DNA of 64,000 bases from Fodinicurvata fenggangensis DSM 21160 (GTDB lineage: Bacteria; Pseudomonadota; Alphaproteobacteria; Kiloniellales; DSM-21159): NCBI RefSeq assembly GCF_000686045.1, contig NZ_JMLV01000003.1:292977-356976 (forward strand), in the 5' to 3' direction. Under the pieces are notes generated by a model that did not search any database, had not been told where the DNA came from, and saw only the letters and a list, made by a program, of their open reading frames with translations. Made by a program: the position numbers and the translations under genes. This document shows, one piece after another, positions 1-6,706 of this stretch; positions within the stretch are counted from its first letter, which is position 1; every line of letters starts with the position of its first letter.

Positions 1-23
1 GTATTACAGCGATAGAAGTTGAC

Positions 24-683
24 CTACTTCGCAACCTTAGACCGGAATTGCTCTAGCGCTTGCGTGTTTAGTTCCCCAGAGGCTACGTAGAATGCTACGA
101 CTGCTGAGGATGCTCCCGGTCCCCCTTCACAGTCACCGACAACCCAATCATCAGCCAGATCGTACACTTCTTCGATTAGGTCTTCGAATGCATCACTGCC
201 ATCGAAGTCATCACCACCTGCATCACAGATAGCGTGCCAACGTTTGTTGAAGGCTTCGAAAAGGTGGCCGCCCTGGCCGGACTGAAACGTCTTGTCGACC
301 AGTAGAAGGAGGTGCCTGCAGTCGTCTGTGCTTTGACAATAGGGGCACCGCTCATCACCACTATCCTGGGCCAGCTCGACTCCCTGGTCTTCTTCCTCTG
401 CACCCCATCGAGTAGGTCGAAAGGTGGTCCGCCATTCCTCCTGAGCCTCATCCAGAGTGATGCCGTCCCAGCGCTCCGCTAGGTGGGCGGGAATCGACAT
501 TGAACATGCTCCGCACCTGATGGTCTGCTGGACGAAGAACCACGGGGTCCGCTCCTCTGACGACGCCTCTGGGTCCGGGGAGGGCAACGAGGTAGAGCCC
601 GGTCTCTCGGAGAGGCATTCGGGACAGATGAAATGCCCTTCGTTGGCAGAATCCGGGCCTCTCTCGCCTGAGTGCTCAGTCAT
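24..683 (-). CDS. Zinc-knuckle protein of unknown function, paralogue of the one at 4244
   Basis: A 219-residue protein of unrecognised function. It has several Cys pairs: CPEC near residue 20, CGAC near residue 57, and CPYCQSTDDCRH near residues 112-123, a C-x2-C-x5-C-x-H arrangement that could bind zinc. The part after this motif (HLLLLVDKTFQSGQGG, then LFEAFNKRW) is clearly related to the protein encoded at 4244-4897, so the two are paralogues. The C-terminal half is acidic. It overlaps the upstream unknown gene by four bases (ATGA at 680-683), which suggests coupled translation. It lies in the putative island. I assign no function. Confidence 0.7.
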   Translation of the reverse strand: MTEHSGERGPDSANEGHFICPECLSERPGSTSLPSPDPEASSEERTPWFFVQQTIRCGACSMSIPAHLAERWDGITLDEAQEEWRTTFRPTRWGAEEEDQGVELAQDSGDERCPYCQSTDDCRHLLLLVDKTFQSGQGGHLFEAFNKRWHAICDAGGDDFDGSDAFEDLIEEVYDLADDWVVGDCEGGPGASSAVVAFYVASGELNTQALEQFRSKVAK

Positions 684-1531
684 GCAACGTCTCCCATTTG
701 TAACTGAATATCTGCATCGGAAAGCGTTCCATCAAATCCAACCCCTCCATCTTCACCGTATTTGACCAGTAGTGCTCCCTTGGTTCCGCCAGAAAAGTGC
801 CAGTAGTCCCAGAAAAAGAGCCCTTCGTAGTGGTAACCATGTCCTTGCAGGCTTAACTGCTGTCCCGACTTTACCTGCTCCCACTGGGCTTGGCTGAGCC
901 CGATGGAGACCTCTATGTCCAATCCCCAGTGGACCGTGATCAACGCGAAGGCTTCTGTACAAGGATCAGCGACGATTAGTGGGTAGTTGAGACGAGCGGC
1001 GTGGAGTACAGCGCAAAAGTCAATCTGCTCATCCTGCTCCGACGAGGCCGTGCTCGTAGGGGTTATCCAACCTGAACCCCACTTTGCTTTGTTGGACTGG
1101 AGGTACGCGTAGAAGAGTACCCCGCAGGCAAGTAGCTGTTTGTCCTCTGCCCTTCCGGCACCCTTTGGCATCGCCGGCAGCACTTCTCTGTCTACCCAGG
1201 CGGCGAGCTTCGGTGTAGCGCCTTCCTCCTCGTTAGACGATCTGCTGCACCACAGAAGATATTGGCTTGCCTCTGTGCCGCGACTGACAGAGATGAAGAG
1301 ATCGTACTCCTCATGGGCCTCACCAAGGCCCTCAGTTCGCCGCAGCAGACTGGTGAATGGCCGGAAGGGCCGCGAGATAGGAGAGCCGAACTCATCTGGG
1401 TATTCCAGGCCTAAGGCTACGACGGTCTCTTCATGGTCTCCGGGTATTGCTATATTCACCGGGCAGTCCACGGTTTCCCATCCACCAATTCTGGTAGGGA
1501 CATTAATGATCATGGGGACAGGCTTCCTCAT
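680..1531 (-). CDS. Protein of unknown function, coupled to the zinc-knuckle gene
   Basis: A 283-residue soluble protein without a recognised domain, signal peptide or membrane segment. The C-terminal third is rich in aromatic residues and glycine (for example GLFFWDYWHFSGG). Its stop overlaps the start of the downstream zinc-knuckle gene by four bases, so the two probably act together as a two-gene unit, as is common for island-borne paired systems. A toxin/antitoxin or immunity role is possible but nothing in the sequence proves it. Confidence 0.6.
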   Translation of the reverse strand: MRKPVPMIINVPTRIGGWETVDCPVNIAIPGDHEETVVALGLEYPDEFGSPISRPFRPFTSLLRRTEGLGEAHEEYDLFISVSRGTEASQYLLWCSRSSNEEEGATPKLAAWVDREVLPAMPKGAGRAEDKQLLACGVLFYAYLQSNKAKWGSGWITPTSTASSEQDEQIDFCAVLHAARLNYPLIVADPCTEAFALITVHWGLDIEVSIGLSQAQWEQVKSGQQLSLQGHGYHYEGLFFWDYWHFSGGTKGALLVKYGEDGGVGFDGTLSDADIQLQMGDVA

Positions 1532-1720
1532 CAGTGTAGATAGACATAGTCTGAACCCAGCAGACCAAGTGAACGGGAGGACAGCGGTGATCCTTATTCT
1601 CGGAAGGTTTGGTCACCAACGGCCATAGGATTTGGTGCTGTTAAACTTTACCTTGTGTAATATCGCAGATTATACGGTTTAATTGAATCACATACCGACC
1701 GGCCTGTGAAGGTAGTTTCT

Positions 1721-1732
1721 GGGTACGTACCC
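1721..1732. promoter_or_regulatory. Perfect 12-base palindrome upstream of the SRAP gene
   Basis: GGGTACGTACCC is a perfect palindrome about 53 bases before the SRAP start codon, in the divergent gap 1532-1784 between the unknown gene and SRAP. It could be an operator. No GTTC-N7-GTTC LexA site is visible in this gap, so SRAP may be controlled differently from the polymerase. No assigned regulator. Confidence 0.3.
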
Positions 1733-1784
1733 CAGTCACAACGTGGGTTACGATTGGCGTAATCTCATCGAAGAGCGTGTCATT

Positions 1785-2438
1785 ATGTGCGGACGCTATA
1801 CTGAAAGCCGAGCCTTGCAGGAGATCCAGGATCGCTTCGCGCCTGACGTGATTGGTTACGAGCTAGACCTAGCTCCCCGCTATAATCTGGCCCCAACACA
1901 ACGAGCTCCGATCCTCCGAAAGATCGACGGCAAGCGGGAACTCACGCAGCTCGTCTGGGGCCTTGTTCCCTTCTGGGCGAAGGACAAGTCAATCGGCAGT
2001 CGGATGATCAATGCCAGAGTTGAGACGGTGACAGAGAAGCCCGCCTACCGAGCGGCCTTTAGGAAGCGCAGATGTCTGGTGATCGCGGACGGCTTTTATG
2101 AATGGAAGCGTGAGGAGGACAGGAAGTCGCCCTGGTACTTCTGTCGAAAAGACCGAGGCCTCTTCGCGTTTGCCGGTCTGTGGGAACAGTGGATGGGTGA
2201 TGGAGACGCACTCGAGACCTTCACCATCCTCACGACAGACGCCAACGACCTGGTGAAGGAAGTACATCCTCGGATGCCGGTCATACTGCGGCTTGACCAG
2301 GAAGACCCATGGCTGGATTTGGAGAAGACGGACCTTGCTCCGCTGGAGGCCTCTGAAATGATGTCCTGGCCAGTCTCAAAGGCAGTCAACTCGCCAAAGA
2401 ATGACGGCCCGCATCTTGTAGAAGCCGCAGTGAGCTAG
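1785..2438 (+). CDS. SOS response-associated peptidase (SRAP/YedK/HMCES family)
   Basis: A 217-residue SRAP-domain protein. Family members cap abasic sites in single-stranded DNA through a thiazolidine link to Cys2. The ATG at 1785 is chosen because it places Cys directly after Met (MCGRYTES), which the chemistry requires; an upstream GTG at 1743 would bury it. The other active-site elements are visible: the Asn in PRYNLAPTQ, the Glu in GFYEWKR, and the His in VHPRMPVIL. It converges on the small zinc protein and the Y-family polymerase with one base between stops. Pairing of SRAP with translesion synthesis genes fits a DNA-damage module. Confidence 0.93.
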   Translation: MCGRYTESRALQEIQDRFAPDVIGYELDLAPRYNLAPTQRAPILRKIDGKRELTQLVWGLVPFWAKDKSIGSRMINARVETVTEKPAYRAAFRKRRCLVIADGFYEWKREEDRKSPWYFCRKDRGLFAFAGLWEQWMGDGDALETFTILTTDANDLVKEVHPRMPVILRLDQEDPWLDLEKTDLAPLEASEMMSWPVSKAVNSPKNDGPHLVEAAVS

Positions 2439-2439
2439 G

Positions 2440-2694
2440 CTAAGCAAGGCCGCCAACGAAGCCGCTCAGCTCATCTAAGCGTACCATGGAGAGCCTAACC
2501 TGGCCGCGACAGCCCCGAGCTTTGCAGATCGTCTCCTGCTCCAGTTCGGCAATCGACAGAAACTCCCGCTCCGGCGACACACAGACAATCGCACGTGTGA
2601 GGTAATGCGTATGCCCACACTTCCGACAGCGGGCTTCCAGCTTCTGTTCGTCGGCCAAGTCGCCGACACGGATGTTCTCTTTCCAACCACTCAC
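2440..2694 (-). CDS. 84-residue zinc-ribbon-like protein coupled to the Y-family polymerase
   Basis: A small protein starting with GTG at 2694, which overlaps the polymerase stop as GTGA. It has a C-x2-C pair at residues 23-26 (CRKC) followed by GHTHYLTRA, a Cys at 38, and a C-x4-C pair at residues 57-62, a layout typical of a zinc ribbon. The four-base overlap and shared strand point to translational coupling to the polymerase, so it may be an accessory factor for it. I do not recognise the family. Its stop lies one base from the SRAP stop on the other strand. Confidence 0.65.
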   Translation of the reverse strand: MSGWKENIRVGDLADEQKLEARCRKCGHTHYLTRAIVCVSPEREFLSIAELEQETICKARGCRGQVRLSMVRLDELSGFVGGLA

Positions 2695-3956
2695 CAGAAG
2701 TCCTCCGCTGAAGGCACTCGGGTGTAGCTGATCTTGCCGCCCACGTGTCCGCCTTTGGGAGGGTTCCAGTACCCGAGGCTGACCACCGTCCCGGCATAGC
2801 GAGCGTTGAGTTCGTCGATGGCCTGGCTGATGTTCTCCCAACGTTGACGAGTTCGATCATCACGTAACAACAGGTCGAGCTGCCGTTCGCTCGCGGGGGA
2901 GAGATCGTAGAGGGTCACGCCCACGCGGAAGATCATCACTCCACGCGGAAAGGCTTTCTCCACCTGGCCCCATAGTCCCCCCAGAGCTTTGAGGATCGCC
3001 TGGTCATCACGAACGATTGGTAGTTCTGTCTTGCCAAGCCAGGTGCCGCTGCGGGTCGACAACCAGAGCCAAAGACCACCCGCATAGTAATTCTCACGGC
3101 GCAAGCGACGAGCTGCCTTGGTCAGGAGAAGTCGGGAGATTTCACGTGCCGCCGGGACTGTTCTCGAATCTGGGGGCAAGACACGCCCGTGACCAAACAT
3201 ACCCCGCCCGGAAGGCTGAGCCTGGATATCGTAGCCGTGCAGCGCGTACCACAGGCGCTCACCGGTCACGTTGCCCCAGAGCTTACGCATGTGCTTGGGT
3301 TGGAGGCCGTACAGTTCCTCCGTGGTGACCACGCCCGCCATCTGGAGGCGAACCCGCATGTTGTTGCCGACGCCTGGGATATCGTTGAGCGGCACTGCAA
3401 AGAGGGGGGCGGGCATGTCGTCCGGATGCCAGATAGCGAGACCGTCGCCATAACGTCCATTGCTGTGCTTGCCTTCCTTGCAGGCGATCTTCGCCAACTG
3501 CCGATTGGCCGCAAACCCTATGGAACAGGTGATCCATATCCCAATGTTCTCCCGGATCGCTGCCTTGATCCGCCGGGCCAAATCCTCTGGATCATGTCGG
3601 TCAGCCGCATCTAGGCGGCAGGTCAGCTCGTCGATGGACTTGGCGGCGTCGATGGGAATGACAGTCTCGATCTCTGACAGGAGAGCGTTGTGTGCCCGCC
3701 GATAGAGGTCAGGCTTCTGGGGTACCAGAACGAGACCGGGACAGCGTTGCCTCGCTTCACGGACAGGCATGACGTTCTTGACGCCATAGGCTTTGGCTTC
3801 ACGCGAGCAGGCGATGACCGACGTCCTGTCCGTACCATCAAAGGGAACGACGCCTACGGGACGACCACGCAAACGCCGGTCACATTGCTGTTCAACCGCC
3901 GCAAAGAAGCCGTCGAAGTCGAGGTAAAGGCGTTCTATGGTCTCCGGTTTGCGCAT
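2691..3956 (-). CDS. Y-family translesion DNA polymerase (DinB/UmuC-like)
   Basis: A 421-residue Y-family polymerase. Near the N terminus YLDFDGFFAAVEQ carries the first catalytic Asp. SIDELTCRL near residue 107 matches the family SIDE(A) signature with the second Asp and Glu. DIPGVGNNMRVRLQ near 195 is the helix-hairpin-helix of the thumb, followed by the little-finger region. It should copy past lesions with low fidelity. The start ATG is 20 bases downstream of a perfect alphaproteobacterial LexA site, so SOS induction is strongly implied. It is more like the island/plasmid-borne UmuC-type polymerases than chromosomal DinB, though the exact subfamily is uncertain. Confidence 0.92.
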   Translation of the reverse strand: MRKPETIERLYLDFDGFFAAVEQQCDRRLRGRPVGVVPFDGTDRTSVIACSREAKAYGVKNVMPVREARQRCPGLVLVPQKPDLYRRAHNALLSEIETVIPIDAAKSIDELTCRLDAADRHDPEDLARRIKAAIRENIGIWITCSIGFAANRQLAKIACKEGKHSNGRYGDGLAIWHPDDMPAPLFAVPLNDIPGVGNNMRVRLQMAGVVTTEELYGLQPKHMRKLWGNVTGERLWYALHGYDIQAQPSGRGMFGHGRVLPPDSRTVPAAREISRLLLTKAARRLRRENYYAGGLWLWLSTRSGTWLGKTELPIVRDDQAILKALGGLWGQVEKAFPRGVMIFRVGVTLYDLSPASERQLDLLLRDDRTRQRWENISQAIDELNARYAGTVVSLGYWNPPKGGHVGGKISYTRVPSAEDFW

Positions 3957-3976
3957 AATGCCTCTGTCCAGAATGA

Positions 3977-3991
3977 GAACATATAGAGAAC
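3977..3991 (-). promoter_or_regulatory. LexA (SOS) operator before the Y-family polymerase
   Basis: On the minus strand the sequence reads GTTC-TCTATAT-GTTC, an exact match to the alphaproteobacterial LexA box GTTC-N7-GTTC. It sits 20 bases upstream of the polymerase start codon, where LexA would block transcription. The rest of the gap to 4243 shows no gene and no other clear signal. Confidence 0.85.
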
Positions 3992-4243
3992 ATTTATGCG
4001 AGGCTCTGAGTCAAGGCATTGTTGCTGAGCCGCCTGGAGCCAGTGGTTGGGGGTTGCGATGCCCGGACATTGGTGGCTCAAGTATTGGAGAGGGGCTAGG
4101 AGTCCCACCCTTCAAATTCTGGGGGTGCTGGGGTCGTTCAGAATGTCGATTTCAAAAAGCCGCTAAAGGGGTCTTTGTTGTTGTTGATGTTCGACCTTCC
4201 AAGGTGGGGAGCCAAAATTCTGCGTAGCTGTTTCCCGGTACTG

Positions 4244-4897
4244 CTAAGGAATAATATCACAGACGTCGATAAACTCCTCAAGCGGGCCCGTTTTCCCCCC
4301 TCGTTGTAGATGGAAGAAAAATAGTTCGGGCAGTACTGGATTCTCTGTCCAAAGGTCCATGACGAACTCCTGAACGCTGCTTCGTCTGGGTAGGGGGGCG
4401 AGGTCATCAATTACACCTCTCTGCTCAGCGATTGTTGTTAATTCATCCATTGCCCATTCCGGATCAGGTTCTTCTTCTATGATGCGCTCAATCTGAGCAC
4501 CGCATTCAATAATTTTCTCACGCACTTCACCCCCAGTGATAGTGTGCCTTTCGAGTAGATACGTCTCCCAACTACTGACAGGTCGGTCAACGTAGTAGGT
4601 AACGTAGGCTGATGACATACCAGTAGCGTCTTCAAATTTACTGTGAACCTTGGCACTAGAAATGAAGTCTACTTCATCAAGTAGGTCTGAGAAGACTTCA
4701 CTTGGATCAGCACCATCTCCCAAATCATGACACAGAATGTCCCAACGTTCATTGAACGCTTCGAAGAGGGCCCCGCCTTGTGCAGACTGAAATGTACTGT
4801 CGACATGTAGAAGGAGGTGCTCACAGTCATCTGTGCTCATGCAGTAGGGGCAGGACGCTGTTTCAGATTCGCCATTCTGATTGTCTGCATCAAACAT
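4244..4897 (-). CDS. Zinc-knuckle protein of unknown function, paralogue of the one at 24
   Basis: A 217-residue protein whose N-terminal part carries CPYCMSTDDCEHLLL (C-x2-C-x5-C-x-H) followed by VDSTFQSAQGGALFEAFNERW, closely matching the protein at 24-683. The C-terminal part differs and is acidic. The ATG at 4897 is preferred because AGGAG lies six bases upstream; a GTG at 4945 in frame has no such site. Unlike its paralogue it lacks the two N-terminal Cys pairs. The two copies flank the SOS module inside the putative island. Function unknown. Confidence 0.7.
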   Translation of the reverse strand: MFDADNQNGESETASCPYCMSTDDCEHLLLHVDSTFQSAQGGALFEAFNERWDILCHDLGDGADPSEVFSDLLDEVDFISSAKVHSKFEDATGMSSAYVTYYVDRPVSSWETYLLERHTITGGEVREKIIECGAQIERIIEEEPDPEWAMDELTTIAEQRGVIDDLAPLPRRSSVQEFVMDLWTENPVLPELFFFHLQRGGKTGPLEEFIDVCDIIP

Positions 4898-5281
4898 GAA
4901 GCTCTCCTGCTGGCCTTTATCTAGGTTGTGAAGCAATTCTACCACCGCATTCGACTGCGGCTATATATATCTGAACAGCAAGCATTCTGGGTAGTTGGCG
5001 TATAGGTAGGGTGAGCTAGGGATCTCACAGAGTGAGCTCAGGGAGTCCCTATGAGTTGTACTTGACGGAGAACCGCTAGAACTTCTCCCGCGCTAGCCTC
5101 AAGGGCTCCACAGCCTCCACAAGCTGCTCATCACTAGGCCGTGGAGAGTGACGGCATGTCTATCGCAAGAGGGCTCCCGGAGTTTCTTACGGAGACCTTT
5201 CGCCCCGACAAATCTCGGGAAGCGTGTGTGATGTTATGAGAAAAGTATTCAAGATCAGGGCTTTATTTTTTTTGTTGGTTT
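4898..5281. other. Gene-free gap between the island gene and the split tRNA
   Basis: No coding region with a ribosome site is visible here. It contains a weak hairpin (CCCGA/TCGGG at 5204-5219) and an A/T-rich run at 5262-5280 directly beside the tRNA breakpoint. The matching 3' half of the tRNA (T arm, acceptor stem, CCA) was looked for on the minus strand and not found. Confidence 0.5.
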
Positions 5282-5322
5282 GATTTTAAGTCCTGTGTGT
5301 CTACCAGTTCCACCACGTCCGC
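5282..5322 (-). pseudogene. 5' half of tRNA-Leu(UAA), broken at the anticodon loop
   Basis: On the minus strand the sequence opens with GCGGACGTGGTGGAACTGG, the acceptor strand and D arm of a bacterial tRNA-Leu, and continues through the anticodon stem CAGGA and loop CTTAAAA (anticodon TAA). After two bases of the 3' stem it changes to unrelated A-rich DNA. No variable arm, T arm or acceptor 3' strand follows. A promoter-like pair lies upstream, so the chromosome side kept the original 5' end. The break position fits site-specific recombination in the anticodon loop; the functional gene must then be rebuilt elsewhere or exist as another copy. Confidence 0.75.
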
Positions 5323-5332
5323 AGCGACCTGT

Positions 5333-5361
5333 TCTCTAGCAGCCGGCTCACCGCCCTGCAA
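5333..5361 (-). promoter_or_regulatory. Promoter of the truncated tRNA-Leu
   Basis: TTGCAG and TAGAGA hexamers are separated by 17 bases on the minus strand, with the -10 element ending about 10 bases before the tRNA 5' end. This is the spacing expected for a sigma-70 tRNA promoter. Confidence 0.45.
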
Positions 5362-5380
5362 CGTGCACAGATCGACCCCA

Positions 5381-5572
5381 TTATTTTCGCCGCCGCTGGC
5401 GCAGGTAGGCAATGAGCAGGAAGCAGAGCACCAGGGTAATGGTCAGGGGCGCAACGACAACAAGCAAAGGCAAGGCCGCGAACAACAGGACCAGAAGACC
5501 TATGCCAATGCCCAGCACCAGCAGGCAGAGGAAAATGCCGAAGAGGTTGCCGAGTATGTCCTTTCCCTTCAT
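5381..5572 (-). CDS. Small membrane protein of 63 residues
   Basis: The sequence is almost wholly hydrophobic (residues 9-56), with a break at FAALP that suggests two membrane helices, and ends in a basic tail LRQRRRK. Its ATG at 5572 overlaps the stop of the AbrB-family permease by four bases (ATGA), so it is translationally coupled and may be a small partner of that permease. No family recognised. Confidence 0.65.
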   Translation of the reverse strand: MKGKDILGNLFGIFLCLLVLGIGIGLLVLLFAALPLLVVVAPLTITLVLCFLLIAYLRQRRRK

Positions 5573-6675
5573 GGCGTGTCCTCTTTCTGAGAGCCGGGGT
5601 GTGCCTGTTTTCCCAATCTGTGTTCTATCAGCCGGTATAGGGGGCCTGCGCAAACGACAATGAGGGCGATGCGGACGATATGATGCGTGGCCACCAGAGC
5701 CGCATCTGCGCCCAGTGCGATGGCGATCAGGCTCATCTCGGCCAGTCCGCCCGGGGCATAAGCAAGCACCAGGGGAGCCAGGCTGATGGGGGTCATGACA
5801 ACCAGAAAGCTCGCTATAGCCAGGGTGATCATGACCAGCAAGACTGTTGCCCCTGCTGAATGGACAATGGTTTTCAGGACCATCATCGCGCTTGTTCCAT
5901 AGAAGCGTGCCCCGATGGCCGCACCGATTGCCACCTGGGCGATGGAAACAAGGTCCATCGGCGGCGCCGCCTTGGTGAGTCCCAACAGATGGACAATGGA
6001 ACTGAGGACCATGGGGCCGACCACTGCGGCCGCCGGTATCTTCATGGCACGTGCACCGAAGAAACCGGCGATGGCACAGGCAACCAGCAGGACGCCTGCC
6101 GTCAGGCCGACATCGCTCCATCCGGGACCGACCCCACCGGTTTGGCCGGGTTCTAGATCCGATAGCCAGTAGAAGCCGAAGGGAATGGCCACCACGATCA
6201 AGAGAATGCGCGTGGCATGCACAAGGGATATGACGCGGGGGTCGCCGCCATACTGTCCTCCCAGCAGGACCATTTCGCTCAGGCCCCCGGGGGTGGCGGA
6301 GAAATAGGCGCTGGCCTTGTCATAGCCGCAGACGTGATGGAAATAGAGATAGCCGCAGGCGGTCGACAGGACGATGTACAGACTGACCAGCGCCAGGCTG
6401 CCGCTCCAGGCGCCGAGTGCGGATAGGATTTCCGGTGTAAAGCCGCTGCCGAGCATGACGCCAAGAACCGTCATCATGGCCGTCCGCAGGCTGGAAGCCA
6501 TGGCGATGGGGGCGCCCATCATGGCTGCCACGGTGGTAAAGACCATGGAGCCGATCATCCAGGGCAGGGGGAAGTTGATGCTGTAGGCCAGCCAGCCGCC
6601 GATTCCGCCTATGCCAAGGGCAAGCAGCACGCTTGACCATGTCTTCGGTGCGCTTTGGGGAACTGCTGAGGTCAC
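5569..6675 (-). CDS. AbrB-family membrane protein (Gneg_AbrB_dup type permease)
   Basis: A polytopic membrane protein of 368 residues with about ten helices in two repeated halves. The first half has PLPWMIGSM followed by a GAP motif, the second has IPAAAVVGPM and AIGARFYG, the duplicated AbrB signature. Substrate is unknown; the old label ammonia monooxygenase regulator is unsupported. The GTG at 6675 is preferred because GGAG lies nine bases upstream. A TTG at 6732 is also in frame but lacks a ribosome site and would overlap argE. It lies in a leftward run argE, abrB-like, small membrane protein. Confidence 0.85.
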   Translation of the reverse strand: MTSAVPQSAPKTWSSVLLALGIGGIGGWLAYSINFPLPWMIGSMVFTTVAAMMGAPIAMASSLRTAMMTVLGVMLGSGFTPEILSALGAWSGSLALVSLYIVLSTACGYLYFHHVCGYDKASAYFSATPGGLSEMVLLGGQYGGDPRVISLVHATRILLIVVAIPFGFYWLSDLEPGQTGGVGPGWSDVGLTAGVLLVACAIAGFFGARAMKIPAAAVVGPMVLSSIVHLLGLTKAAPPMDLVSIAQVAIGAAIGARFYGTSAMMVLKTIVHSAGATVLLVMITLAIASFLVVMTPISLAPLVLAYAPGGLAEMSLIAIALGADAALVATHHIVRIALIVVCAGPLYRLIEHRLGKQAHPGSQKEDTP

Positions 6676-6706
6676 CTTGTCCGGCTCCGGTGATAAGGAA
6701 CAGGCG

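Larger units (their letters stand above)
1..5281. mobile_element. Putative genomic island segment, right end at a split tRNA-Leu
   Basis: This stretch holds only accessory-type genes: two paralogous zinc-knuckle proteins, an unknown protein, and an SRAP peptidase with a Y-family polymerase and a small zinc protein. It looks lower in GC than the rest of the window (not computed), and its intergenic gaps are longer. It ends where a tRNA-Leu(UAA) gene breaks off at the anticodon loop, which is a known crossover position for tyrosine recombinases. No integrase or transposase is visible, so the other end and any integrase would lie left of position 1. The island reading is inference. Confidence 0.55.

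Noticed and set aside
1532..1784. LexA operator before the SRAP gene
   Set aside because: No GTTC-N7-GTTC or close variant is present; only the GGGTACGTACCC palindrome stands out.
5281..5322. Group I intron in the anticodon loop of tRNA-Leu(UAA)
   Set aside because: The break is near the position of known tRNA-Leu introns, but no 3' exon is found within 400 bases and no intron core was recognised, and the match continues past the usual intron site.
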